Assembly: GCA_022605955.1 (NCBI GenBank)
Contig: JAKCOZ010000040.1
Coordinates: 6,272,558-6,336,557, forward strand
DNA from: Rallus limicola
Lineage: Eukaryota; Chordata; Aves; Gruiformes; Rallidae
Length of the DNA: 64,000 bases
Reading direction: 5' to 3'
The position numbers were made by a program, and so were the translations under genes. The notes under the pieces are model-generated. The model made no database searches, was not told the DNA's origin, and was given only the letters and a program-made list of their open reading frames with translations. Positions 1 to 12,200 of this stretch are shown here, piece by piece; within the stretch, counting starts at the first letter, position 1; every line of letters starts with the position of its first letter.

Positions 1-2389
1 TTCCCTCTCCCAGCTACACACAGCAAGAGCCTTCTGGATGCTTTGGGGCTCTGGAGGAGATGGGGAGGAATGAGAGCTTTGTGCTGGGGACCAGAATCAC
101 TCAGGATCCTAAAGGGAGAGGAATGAAAAGCCCTCCCATTGCCTGGGGAAAAGGATATCCCAAACTCTCCCTAACAGGATCCTCAGCACCCAGTGCCCTC
201 TCCTAAGGGTTATCAGGCCAGTTCCTGCAGCCTGGTGCCAAGTGAAACCCTAGGAAGCCCTTGCCCAAAGGGAAGCAGGGGACAGCCCCTCTCTCCAGTG
301 CTTATCAGAGTGGAATCTGAGCAGCAACAACGTGACTGACACATGTTTGCTCTCTGCCTTCTCCCCAGGGAGAGGCGTGGAGCAGGAGATTATATATAGC
401 AGAGTGTGTGTGTCTCTAGTTATGCTACAGAAGGCAAGGTCACAGCAAGGTGCCCAGCAAGCCCTGGGAGCCCCTTCCCAGGGGTCTGACCAGGGGTCTG
501 TCTCCCATAAAAAGATGTCACCCAGCTGTAGAAAGCTGCTCTGGAGATCTCTGTGGATGGTGCCGGTCACCAGATGGGACAATGGTGGACTGGGGTGTTC
601 TGGAAGAGCAGCTGCAGAGAGCAGAGGAGCTACAGCAGCAGCCAGCACGACTGTCACACACCTTGTCCCCCACCCCAGGGGTGTCCCCAGGCTTCGAGGA
701 GCAGGGAGATGCTGCACAGTGACACTCCCACACCTCCACTACAAAGGCTTTCCAAGTTCCTAAGGTGGAAAACACTCAGAATGGCTAATTTGGATGGAGC
801 ATGAGCTCTGCAGACCAGGGATCTGCCTCCAGACCCAGCACAATGCTGGTTTTTATTAAGTCATCCAGCTTTTTAGCCCTCATCTGCCTCTGGATCCTCC
901 TGAAAATAAGCCCTTGATCTCCCCCCCTCCCCTCACCTCAGGAGTTTTCTATCCCCTCACTGGGTAGGAAGCACAGACAATCTGACCAGGCCACTGCTGG
1001 GCTGAAAGCACCATGAAGAAATGCATTTTGTCACTGCCACCTGCATTCCGCAGCAGGAAAGGACAGTGGCCTTGCCTCTCCCCAGGCCAGGGACAGCATT
1101 GAGTGGCACCTGTCCATCAGCCTGACAAACGATGTGGACAGGCACCAGGCTGGGGAGCTGAGTGGAGCTCTGAGGATGTAAAACCAAGACATATTTTAGA
1201 CAAACCAATTGACATCTTCACTAGGCAACAGCAGGGGCACTGAGAGAGATGCTTCACATTTTTCTGCTGGTTTCACCATATCCTGGGAACAAAGGAGGCA
1301 TTTCCCCAGCAAGAAGAGCCCAGAGTTTCTGGAGGTCACCCTTCTGAGGGGAGGTGAGGCAGTAGATTGCCCAGGATGCCCAAACAGCCAGGATCCCAGC
1401 AGGGAAAGGCAGCCTGTTGCCACTCAAGGACGGACCAGGGCTTGAGGAAACAGCAGTAGGTGAGAGAGAGAACTTCAATTCTCCACAGCACAACTGTCAC
1501 CCTCCTCCTCCTCCCTGAGGAACAGCAAGCTCAGCTCTGCTGTCTCTCCAAGCCTCCAGCTTTCCCCTTCCCCCCACAGAAGTGGTCAGGCCCTTCATCT
1601 CCCCTCAGCAAAATCCACTTTTGCCTGCACTGCTGAGGAGTTTCCAGCCACCCCTGACTTGAGAGGGCTGGAGAAACACCACCTTCCCTCCCTCTGCAGA
1701 GCCTGGATGGCTGGATTCCCCTGGAATCCTCCAGCAACACCAGTCCCTAGGATCTGGGTTTATCTACAGTCGATCATTCCTCTTCCCCACCAAAGTTAAT
1801 TCCTTTCTCAAGAAGAGACACATCAATATTCTGTGTCATTCAGGGACAGCTGGTAGAACCAACAGGGCCAGGCATAATTTTGTTTCCAAACCTGACTGTA
1901 GCCTCAGAGTGGCAATTACCATTAGTAAATTGATGGGGAAACGCAGCTTGTTTACTAACAGGCTCCAGATGATGGAGCGTGTGAGGCTCCTCTCTAGGAC
2001 TCTTTACAACAGGAATTTGCTTAGGAAAAGAGAAATACTTTGTTCCTCTCAAAAGCCCTTAAATCAGGCATCTCTGGGCCCTCTGTGAGCCTTAGTTAAA
2101 CTTTATAATCCTCTGGGGAAACAGGCAAAAGACACATAGAAAAATCGCTTTAACTAGAGTGGAGCTGGCCCCACATGTGCAGCAAAGCTCTGCTGCTGCT
2201 TCACACAGCCAGACAACTGGGGGGGAAAAAAACCAACCCAGTGTTTTCCATGAATTAGAGCATGATTAATCAGCTCCCAGGCTGACAAACCCCTGTGTGA
2301 TGCTAGGGAAGGGTGAGTCTTGTAGTTGATGATTTCTATCAGAGCTCTGGGGATCCCGGCGTGTGGAGAGGCAGCGGTGAGCACAGGAG

Positions 2390-2680
2390 AGCCAAGGGCA
2401 TCCTGGCTGGTGTCAGACACAGTGTGGCCAGTGGGGCTGGGGAGGGGATTGTGCCCCTGTGCTGGGCACTGGGGAGGCTGCACCTCCAGTGCTGGGTCCA
2501 GTTCTGGGCTCCTCACCATCAGAAGGACATGAAGGTCTTGGAGCAAGTCCAGAAAAACACCTGGGTGTGTTTAACAGAGGGGAGATGAGGTGCTCAGGGA
2601 TCTGGGGCAGCACAGGATGGGAATGGTTGGACTCGATGAGCTTAAAGGGCTTCTCCAACCTTGTGACTCTGTGATTAAGA
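2390..2680 (+). mobile_element. CR1 LINE fragment with internal deletion
   Basis: It matches the longer plus-strand copy at 62255-62840 at both ends: the block around the TCAGACACAGTGTGG motif, and the 3' tail with GGGAATGGTTGGACTCGATG. The middle 300 or so bases are missing, with a junction near 2558. It is a 5'-truncated, internally deleted LINE with no coding capacity. Confidence 0.85.
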
Positions 2681-4765
2681 GGGGAAAAAAGCATCACCCA
2701 GTGCCAGTGAACCCACCTCTTCCAAACCAAAGTACTCTGAAGCCTGATGGGAAAAGAACTCCTGCATCCTGAGCTGCAGCACAGCGCTGCTGCCCTGCTG
2801 CCAGCATGGGCTCAGGACCACTGCAGAGCATCCTGTCCTCCTGTCTGCTCAAGGCTGGGCAGAGCCATCACATCCTAGGGTTCAAACAAGAGCTGGGGCA
2901 CTGAAAGTTTACAGGACCTACCCAAGGTCAGCAGAGCCCCATTTTCCTCACTGACTTTCCCAGGAACCCAACAAAGCTCCTGGAATCTATTTTAACAGGA
3001 GGGATGGGGATGGGAAGGTTTAAGGCTCATTGCCAGGGGCTATCACAGCCATGGCCATACGCTGCGCTCTCCCCAGGTCAATCAGATCCACAGCAGACAG
3101 TGAGAGCTGGAAAAGGACAAAACCAGGCTGTGCACCCTGTGCCAGCACCAATTTACGGGGCTTCACCATCTGAGATGTGGCAGATGCTGCTCTGGCTGGA
3201 ACAAGCATGGTAACCCCCAAAAAAACCTCACTGCAGGGAAGGGAGGAGCGTGCTGCAAACCCCAGTCGTGCTGTTCCACTGGAATACTGAGCTCTGTGCT
3301 GGCTGGCACCTCTCCCCAAGGGGCTGGGAGATGGGCTGGTGCTCCAGCCAGTGATGGGAGGCTCTGGAGGCTGCCCTGGGTGAGATCCACACAGCCAGTA
3401 GGTCCCATCTCAACACAAGTGGCATTTGTTTATGCCACCCCCCTGCCAAGGGCCACAGAGCACCCAGGATCCTCTCCAGCTGATGAGCTGTCACCTCAGG
3501 AAGCATCAGCACAGCCCGGACCAGCTCGACTGTTCAGCTGAGGAACAACAGCAAGGAGAGTCACCCCTCCAACAACCCCCAGACTCGCTGGGATCCCAGT
3601 GCCTTCTATAATCAGCACCTTACAACCGTTTCTATGGTTTCCAGAGCATCACACCACACAGTGCCGCGCTCATCCTGCCGCGCTCATCCTGCGCTCGCTG
3701 CCTTCCAGAACCATCCCAACTTGCTGGAGAGCTCCCCTGCATCCCCCCCTCCTCCAGCCAGGGCAGGGAGTAAACGTGCCCATAACCCACAGCCAGGAGC
3801 TGCCGCTCCTCTCCCAGTGCCATGACAACAGCAGCCACAAGCAACACTTCCCCAGGAACCATCTCCACGGCCGCTGGCTTGTACATCTGCCCCCAGAACA
3901 CTCAGAAATCAAGAGTGACCCCCTGAGACTCTGCTTGTTTCTCCCATCTGAGCAAGTTCTCCTCACTTCCCCACAGTTTTCTAGCTCAAAATACAGTTGT
4001 TGTATGAACACCACCCACATTTGGGCCTCACACCAGCCACAGCCCCACCCTGATCCCCACTCACTTGGGTTAAACACTGGCTGGGGACCACCAGCATCAG
4101 CCAAGACCCAGCTCACCATTTACACAGAAACACTTAGAACTGGTGTTCCAGAAACCAGTCCCTGCTCTTGGTGTGCTCACATCACTGCTCCTGATGCTCT
4201 CCAGACCCATCACTGCCTGTATTCACACCAGCTGCTAACAAGCTTGTTTAAACACAAGGCAGGGCCGAGCTGCTGCCAGACTCAGTTAATGGACTCAAGG
4301 GAATTTCTTCAGTCAACAGAAATGGTGGATTGCATAAAATGGTTGTTTTGTTTGATTTGTCCATAAAAAGTTCATCTCTAATGCAAGTATTTTTGACAGG
4401 ATCTTTCTGGCATGGCCTCCTGGTTGTGCTGATAGACATTTTCTCCCCCTCCTACATCAGGGTTCTCAAGGCAGGGCTCCACAGACACAGCCAAGGGAAT
4501 CATCCCTCCTTGTAAAACCATGATCCAGAAGCCAAACCCTCAAACAACCCCCCCCAAAAAGATCTCTAACAAAGCCCAGAGATACTCCTGAAAAGACTCC
4601 TCAACTATCCAGAACCATCTGCTGGCAGCACAGGGACAATTCCACTTCACATGTAACCAGGGCACAGGCATCATCTCCCAAACACAGACCAGGGTGAGCA
4701 GCTGCTCCTGTGTGGAGCAAACAAAAGCCACCTCAGCTTGTAGCCACACCAGCCAGCAACCCCCT

Positions 4766-4942
4766 TGGGCCACCACAGGGCCACTGACCCCCTCAGGGCC
4801 TCACAGGGTCACCAACCCCCTTGGCACCCACAGGGCTTCTGACCCCCTCAAGGCCACCGAACCCGCTCAGGGCCTCATGGGGCCACTCACCCCCTCCGGC
4901 CCCCACAGGGCCACCAACCCCCTTGGGCCCCCTCAGGGCTCA
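4766..4942. repeat. Imperfect minisatellite, about 30-bp units
   Basis: Degenerate units alternate CAGGGCCAC and ACCCCCTCAGGGC-like blocks about six times. It lies in PIP4K2B intron 1. Nothing indicates function. Confidence 0.65.
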
Positions 4943-5237
4943 CCCCAACACCAGCTTCAAGATCAGTGGCAACGAGGTGGAGGCAAAGGAACCAGCCAGT
5001 CTGTTGGGAAATGCAGGCTGTGTGTCCAAGGGTGAGGAGGTGCCAGCTGAAATCTTCTACCCCCTTCCCAGCCCCTCAGGATCCCACCCTCCTCCCTGGC
5101 AGTAACTCCAGAATGTGCATACAATACAATCCCCTTCCCAGGCTGGAGCTATCCCCCTGCCTCCTACCTATCTCACAGCCAGTGCTCCCCAAGTCATCCT
5201 CAACCAGTGCCTAAGGAAGCTGCTAGATTCCTGTACC

Positions 5238-5301
5238 CAGCCAGCTCAAAAAAGGAGGAAAAAAAGGGAAAAAGAAGGAAAAAAAGAAAAAAAAAAAAAA
5301 G
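5238..5301. repeat. A-rich low-complexity tract
   Basis: Almost pure A with scattered G on the plus strand, ending in a run of more than ten A. It gives a long T-tract in the PIP4K2B pre-mRNA. Confidence 0.7.
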
Positions 5302-6814
5302 CCCAGCTAATTGCCACCAAGAAACAACTGTCCCCAAGAGGCCACAAATGAAACTCAGAAGAATCCCACTAATTTCCATTTCTTCAGAGCTCCTAATAGC
5401 ACCACTGATCAAAGCCTGATTAAATTCATTATCCTGCTTCCTGGGCAAGGCTCTGAGCTGCGAGCACTCAGAACATCCTTTGACTCAGGAAGGCAGCGCC
5501 GTGTTGAACTACATTTGGAAGCTTTCACTCCACTCCATCATCAGGCAAGCTAGAAATATAATTCTATTTTTTTCTCTGTTTTTGTTATTTGCTTCTGCAA
5601 GAAAACACCCTAAAAAACAACTAAATCCCTTTCACTCTCTAGGAAGCATCCATTAATCCACTGGGAAAGTAGGTGTCTGAGCCCTGAAAGCGTATTAATT
5701 TAGGAAGGGATGAGGTTTCTGAATTCTTTGACCACCCAAACACTCTCCTAGAACAGCATCTGAGAGAGCACAGTGGTGAATCAATCCTCCCTTCCACCAT
5801 GAGGTTTGTGTCTGCCCTCACAGACGAGGGAGAAGTTTCCAGAGAAAGATCTAAAGACGTTCTTAGGAACCTCCAAAGGAGGTGAATCAGAGAGCCCAGC
5901 TCCACAGGGACCCTCTCCCAGCTCCTTCCTAAGACTGGGACCAACCACTGCCCAGGGAAACAGACCAGCGGGAACACGTGGCCTGAGGTCTGGTAGCTGA
6001 ATCCTAAAGTCAGGGGGAGACAAGGTCGGGCAGATGGGGACAGAAAGACCCTTCTGTATTTCGGGATGGAGAAGAGACACGTGTCATCTCCCGCCATGCA
6101 GCCAGCTGGGCTGCCACTGTGTATGGGGGGCTCCAGGCTGTGACACACAGGAGTCCCCTCATAGAATGGGGGGGCATAGGGAGCACCCTGAGTGAGACAG
6201 TCAGGGGCTGTGATGGGAGACAGTGCACCCTGAGCATCCCCAGGGAATGGGGTGCCAGACAGGGGGTGTGCCAAGGACACAGCACCCTACACAAAGGGAC
6301 ACCCACCAAAATAGCATCGCTCCCCCTGGGAAACACAGGGGAGGGTGTCAGGGAAGGGGGATACGGGCAGGTAGCCCCTGGAAAAGAGTCGGGAAACCTA
6401 AAGCCACAGCAGGCGTGAGGCAGGGGATGTCTGGGAGAGACACCTTCACCCAGGGGGGACCCAAACGGGGCCGCTCTGGGGAAGGAGCCCCAACCCTGGC
6501 AGAGAGGCACCGCCGGGGACAGGGACACCCGCGGCAAGGGGCAGGCATCCCCCGAGGCAGAGCGGCCTGGGGCTGGGAATCCAGGGGAGGCTCGGCTGAG
6601 GGCCCGGGTGCCCGCGGGAGGGGAGACGGGTTGGGGGGGGAAAAGGGTGTGTGTGGGGGGCAGAGGCCGATGGGGGGGCGGGGGGCCTGCTCTGAGGGGG
6701 CGGGAAAGGCCTCGCCTGAGGGAGAGAGGGGAAGGGCTCGGCCTGAGGAGGGCCCGGGGGACGAGGGCCCAGCCTGAGGGGGCGGGGAGGGCCCGCGGCG
6801 GGCCGCGCTCTCAC

Positions 6815-6994
6815 CGTGTGGTTGGCCCCCCACATGAGGACGCTGAGCAGCGGCTCCGAGGCCCGGAACAGCTTCACCTTCTGGCAGACGAAGTGTTTCT
6901 TCTTAGTCTTGGTCTTGCTGGCGCTGAGGGCCGAGCCCAAGGCCGCTCCGCCGCCGCCCCCCGCCGCCGAGCCCCCCGCGCAGTTCGAGGCCAT
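6815..6994 (-). CDS. PIP4K2B: PIP4K2B coding exon 1 (partial gene)
   Basis: Phosphatidylinositol 5-phosphate 4-kinase type-2 beta makes PI(4,5)P2 from PI5P in the cytosol, nucleus and internal membranes. Only the first coding exon, 60 codons, is in the window. From the ATG at 6994 (context GCCATGG) it encodes a Gly/Ala-rich head of about 22 residues and then the family's invariant start, [20 protein letters not shown], followed by [10 protein letters not shown]. The exon ends in phase 0 at 6815 with donor GTGAGA. The rest of the kinase domain must lie left of base 1. The N-terminal head is longer and much more glycine-rich than the mammalian version as I remember it. Identification rests on this very distinctive N-terminus and on gene order next to CWC25. 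Confidence 0.93.
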
Positions 6995-7880
6995 GGCGGA
7001 CCCGGACCGGCAGCCGGACCGAACCCCTTCCCTCGGGCTCCCCCCTACCAGCGCCTCCGCATGGTTCCGCCCGGCCCGGCACACGCCCCCCCCCCCCCCC
7101 TCCCCTCCCCTCCCCTCCCCTCCCTCAGTGGTGCCGCCCGCCCCTGTCAGCTCCTGCCCGTTGGTCCGGTCCGGCCCGTTAGCTTCCCCCGCTCCGGCCC
7201 CCCTCGGTGCTGCCGCGGTGGTTCCGTCCCCGCCTCCCCCTTTTGCCCACCCCCCACCCCCACCTCGCCCCCGCGGTGGTTCGCTCCACCGCCGAGGAGG
7301 AGCCGCCGCGGCCGGCCGAGCCCGCTCCGGCTCCGCTCTGAGGAGGCGCCAAGATGGCGGAAGGCTGAGGAGGTGGGGAGCGGGAGGTACCAAGCCGCCG
7401 CCGAGGAGGGGGAACCTCGGGTGCTAAGGAACGGCAGCGCGGCCTCGGCCGCTGGATCTCCCCGCTACAACCCGCGGCAGGGACGGGAGGAACCGCAGCA
7501 GGGCTCGGGTTGAGAGATGGAACAACGGGAAGGGCTGGAGGGAGGAAGACGGGAAAGAAAGCGTCCTTCCCTCCTCTTCCTCCCGGAGATGGTCTCACCC
7601 AATTGGAGTGACGTTCCCGCCCAGACCACGCCCCGCTCCGAACGGGCCAATAAGCAACAAGGCGCCTGGAATTATGAATGGGCAGCTACACACGGCCCGG
7701 GCCGGCGCTCCAAGGGACCCCCGGGAACCCCCCCCGGGGCCCGGCGGCACCGGGGCCGCGTCCTGCGGGCTGGAGCGGGTCAGGCTCCGGGGTAGAGCCG
7801 CGCCAGGGCTGGCAGAGGCCGTCAGAAAGCTTTCTCCGCGGCTAGGGGGCTCCCCACACCACCCAACTCCGCCCCCGCCC
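6995..7880 (-). promoter_or_regulatory. PIP4K2B: PIP4K2B CpG-island promoter and 5' UTR region
   Basis: Extremely G+C- and CpG-rich sequence upstream of the PIP4K2B start. A cluster at about 7595-7655 contains CCAATTGG, a CRE-like TGACGT, a GGGCGTGG-type box on the minus strand and GGGCCAATAAG, typical of a TATA-less promoter. A consensus YY1 element AAGATGGCGG lies at 7351-7360 on the plus strand. Poly-C and CCCCT runs lie at 7087-7124. The transcription start is not visible. Confidence 0.6.
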
Positions 7881-8004
7881 CGGCATAAAGAACCTTCAAA
7901 CACACAGTGAAGCTGCTCGATACTTTAAAGCCCGGACGCTCCGCACGGCTGAACGGGCACCGCGCTGCGCTACACGGAGGCACCTGCTGCGGCACAGAGC
8001 CACA

Positions 8005-8665
8005 CAGGCCCTGGGCTGGAAAAAGCCCTGAGACCATTGAGTCCAACAGGACCCATCCCCCCACTGACCCCCATCCCCATCCGACCCCCCTGTCCCCCCA
8101 TCCCCATCCAACCCCCCTGTGCCCCTACTAAGCCCCCCCGTCCCGGAGCACCTCCTCTGCCCGGCTGTTAAACCCATCCCAGGGGGTGACTCAGCCCCTC
8201 CAGGACCTCAGTGTCCTTGGAGTGAGGGGCCCAAACCTGAACCCAGCACTCGAGGTGCAGCCTCGCCAGTGCCCAGCACAGGGGCACAATCCCTGCCCTG
8301 GCCCTGTGGCCACACTGGGGCTAGCACCAGCCAGGATGCCCTTGGCCTTCTTGGCCACCCAGGCACACCGCTGGCTCACATTCAACACCCCCAGGTCCTT
8401 CTCCACCAGCAGCTCTGCCCCAGCCTGTAGCACTGCACAGAGTTGTTACTGTGCCCTTGGCCTTGCTGAACATCATCCCCTTGATCCCAGCCCATCACCT
8501 CAGGCTGCCCAGACCCCTCTGAAGAGCATCCCCACCGTCAGGGAGAGGGACCCTTCCTGCCAGCTTCCTGTCACCCATGAGCTGAGAGAACATTCAGCCC
8601 CTTCAATACCTTTACCAAAGACCTGGATGACCAGGGCTGGTCCCAGCACTGAGCTCTGGGGTAAC
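8005..8665 (-). mobile_element. CR1 LINE fragment, diverged
   Basis: Read on the minus strand it ends in the CR1 signature (GTTGGACTCAATGGTCTC) and has upstream blocks shared with other CR1 copies, such as the CAGTGTGGCC-like and GTGCTGGGCACTGG-like motifs. It is more diverged than the other copies and carries a C-rich tandem duplication at 8045-8125. It lies between the PIP4K2B CpG island and the 3' end of CWC25. Confidence 0.75.
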
Positions 8666-9261
8666 TACACTCATCTCCTTCCCCTTCCCAGCAGGTTCCC
8701 TTGGGTCAAACACCATTCCTACCTGGGAACTGGCTACAGACACTGGGCTAACATCACCCCCTAAACCCCATCCCCCAAACCAATGACAGGTCACAAGTGG
8801 CTTTCCCTCTGCCACCCCTGTAGCCGCATGAGAACTAAACTCATGTGTTACTTCCCTCTGCTCCCATCTTTGAGGTCTGACACAGCCAGTTCGCTTTGCT
8901 CTGCTGAATAAACTCAGACAAGGTGCCCAGAAAGCAGCTACTACCTGGAGTAGCCTGGTAATAGAGACATACAAACCTGATACCAGTCAAGGTGAAGAGA
9001 GAAGGAAAAAGATCTGGTTAAAAAAAAAAAAAAAAAAAAAAGAGAGTAACAAGGGCTCAGGAGTCCTCCAGCAAAAGGTCACACTCCTAACAAAAGGTAG
9101 TCACAAGTCTGGAGCACGTGGTGGGCTGCAGCACAGCGATCCAGCACCTCTTTGGGGGATGGTTCCTGGGGAGAGCAGGGAGTTTGTGCTGGAGCTCTCT
9201 CACCTCTGGGAATCAAGTGTCCATTCTCCTTCCTCACAGGAGTGGAGAGGAAGAACAAGGT
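8666..9261. other. CWC25 3' UTR / intergenic, including an A22 tract
   Basis: Unique sequence between the CR1 copy and the CWC25 stop codon. It holds 22 consecutive A at 9020-9041. I see no convincing minus-strand AATAAA for CWC25 here, so its cleavage site is unresolved. Confidence 0.5.
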
Positions 9262-12200
9262 TCATCTCTGCATGAAGTTCCTCTCCAGGGCAGCAGGGGT
9301 TCTCTGCAGGGAGTGGATGTTGCGTTTCACCCTGTCCTCCAGGCTGGAAGTGGAGGCACTCTCCAGTTTCAAGCGGCTGCAGAACCAAAGGGATGGATCA
9401 GAATCCCTCTGACACCACTTCCAGCAGGATTTCCCCACCTACCCAAATTAAATATCCAAACAGGGGATTATTCCCCATTAAAAATCTGCCCTGAAAGAAC
9501 CAAACCCCTTTGGGAAGGGATTGGATGCCTTATTTAAGGTCAGTGCTCAGAAAGACATCTCCAGCAGCTCTCCACCCTCCTCTGTCCTCCAAATTAGAGC
9601 TAATTGGTAATTACAAATGCTCCCATCCCAGGGGAGCTGGGTGCTCTGGGTGAAGCAGGATGTGCTGCTGAACTGAGGGCAGTAATCCTCAGGGAGCCCA
9701 AATGCCAGAACTCAGGCTGTAAATGACACTGGCTACAGGGGAGGGATCCCTGCGACCACCCCCCCTGGTTACAGGGGAGGGGAGGGCTCCCTGCGACCGC
9801 CCCCTTGGTTTTACAGCCTCAGATCCCTCTGCTGTGCTTTCCCCAGTGATGTCCTCCTGCTCAGCTCCCTCTTCAAACAAGGAGCCTGCAAACACAGCCT
9901 GTCAGCTCAAGGGGTTTCTCCTGTGCTGCCCAACACACAGAAATCCCTCTCCCACAGCACATTTTGCTTGTGGAGAAAAATCTACAGGGATTTTAAGCTG
10001 CTCTTGAGTGATCCCAGCTCTGGGCAGCTTCAGGAATCAGGGTGTGTTCTCCTCCACTCCCAAGGCTGCCAGGGAAACTGAGATGTCCTGGGTGAAGAGG
10101 AGGATCAGGGAACAGTGGATGTCACCAGCTCTGCTGCAAAGGGCAGGAGAGGTGGGAGTTCTACCACATTTGGGGTGTATTTAGAGCACATTTGGGGTGT
10201 ATGTCCCACAGATGGGACTTATACCACATCCCAACCCATCCCCAGGGTGGAGGCTGCTCTTGCTCACTCCTGGGCAGCCTGTGCTCCCCTGGGATGACCA
10301 AGCAGGTAAGACAGACACTCACTTGAAGAACTTCCCATCCCTGGAGTCGAGTTTCTCCACCTCTCTCTCCAGCTCCTCCTCCTTCCTGTGCTTCTTCAGG
10401 TTGTTTGCTCTCTCCTCTTCCCTCCACTTGGCATTTGCCATCATCTCCTGGCGCTGACGCTCCAGCTCCTCTGCAGAGACCTTTCTGTGTGTGCAGAGAA
10501 CAGCCCTGCTCTCAAGCCACAGCCAAATTTGGGGTGTTTCACATGGTTTTCCCTTGGGTAACCCATCAGCAAAGCTTGTGAGTCTATGTGGAGCTACTCT
10601 GCTTTCCACACCCCCAGCAAGAGCCTGTTTCTCCCTCTGATCAGCCTCTGTGTCTGTCACTGGCTGGGAAGATGCAGCTGCTGGGGTGATGTTTTCCTGA
10701 TGACAGGGAAACACAAGGCTTCTAATTAACAGCCCAGGGGAGAGAGACTGACTTCACCTTCCACAGAGACACAGGGAGACCCAGCAACCACATGAACCAC
10801 TTCAGGAAGCTGCCCAAGGTGTTAATTAACAATCAGGCTCAGGAGCACCAAGCTGAGAACTTCAAGACCATCCCCATGACTTCCACAGAGAGTCACAAGG
10901 TTGGAGAAGCCCTTTAAGCTCATCGAGTCCAACCATTCCCATCCTGTGCTGCCCCAGATCCCTGAGCACCTCATCTCCCCTCTGTTAAACACACCCAGGG
11001 CTGGGGACTCAGCCCCCTCTCTGGGCAGCCTGTGCCACAGCCCCACAACTCTGCCAGGGAAGAACTTTTCCCTCCCATCTGCTCTTCCCCTGCCCTGGCA
11101 CAGCTTGAACCCATTGCCCCTTGTCCCATCTCCTGTCCCCTGGCTGAAGAGACCAGCGCCCACCTCTCTGCACCCTCCTGGCAGGGCAGGGGAGGTGGGG
11201 AGAAGGGCTCCCCTCAGCCTCCTCTTCTCCAGGCTCAACACCCCCAGCTCCCTCAGCTGCTCCTCAGAGGATTTGCCCTCCAGCCCCTTCCCCAGCCTGG
11301 TTGCCCTTCTCTGGACTCACTCCAGGACCTCCATGTCCTTCTGATGCTGAGGAGCCCAGAACTGGACCCAGCACTCCAGGTGCAGCCTCCCCAGTGCCCA
11401 GCACAGGGGCACAATCCCCTCCCCAGCCCCACTGGCCACACTGTGTCTGACACCAGCCAGGATGCCCTTGGCCATGTGCATCCCATCCAATTGGTTTTAG
11501 CCCAGGGAATGGGATCTGGCTCAGGTCACCCCCAGTTCTCCCCCCAGCCCCAGGCAGGGGGAAGGATCCTGCTCACCTGGTGTAGCCCGGTGCATGCTGC
11601 CGCCGATAGCTCCTCTTCGGGGAAGGGCTCTTCCCTCTACCCTTCTCCTCCTTGCTCTGCCTGTAACCCAGAAACACCCTTATTAGCCCAGGGGAACACA
11701 CAGCATCACAGCTCTGAGCTGGTTTTCCTGTAGCCATTCTGAAACCCAAACACCTCAGGGAACTTCAGGACAATTCTTTGGCCACTTAAATAAAATCCTA
11801 ATGACCTTTAACACTCTGTAAACTTTAATATACTGAAAATTTCCATCTATTTTTACTCAGTTTTAATTGTTTCCTCAGCAAGGAATCAATAGCTGACACC
11901 TGATTTTATCAGCACTTAGTAAAGACAATTAAACAGTTACAAACACCCTCTGAAGAGAGCCCCAGCCCAGCCCTGGGTTTCTACCACCCAGGTGGCCACA
12001 CTCACTGTTTGCTGTGTTTGGAAGGAGACCCATACCCTCTGCATCCCCACTGCTCCGAATTCTTCTTGCTGGAGCGTCTCTGTGGGGAATGGGACTGGCT
12101 CCTGGACCTGGAGCGATCGCGGTGCTTGTGGGGTGCCCTCTCCTGGCCGGCAGCTGGAGAGCCCCGAGCCCTGTGGCTCTGCTCAGGGTCTCTGACCTGG

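Larger units (their letters stand above)
1..6814 (-). other. PIP4K2B: PIP4K2B intron 1 (partial)
   Basis: This is sequence downstream of the PIP4K2B exon 1 donor on the minus strand. I looked for the next coding exon, which in mammals carries the conserved kinase N-lobe beginning just after the HT residues, and saw no matching ORF, so the window appears to hold only intron here. Contents are unique sequence, a CR1 fragment at about 2390-2680, an imperfect proline-coding-like tandem repeat at 4766-4942 and an A-rich tract at 5238-5301. The many short ORFs lack family resemblance and I treat them as chance. Confidence 0.7.

Noticed and set aside
3599..4366. A 255-codon plus-strand ORF in PIP4K2B intron 1
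   Set aside because: Pro/Ser/His-rich with no splice or start context and no domain; antisense within an intron.
6446..7513. Two long ORFs (about 300 codons) on both strands over the PIP4K2B CpG island
   Set aside because: Stop-poor because of GC content. Only the 60-codon exon 1 part of the minus frame has homology, and it ends at a good donor.
9020..9041. A22 tract as the tail of a processed pseudogene or SINE
   Set aside because: Sequence upstream has no recognisable parent gene or SINE promoter boxes, and no target-site duplication could be seen.
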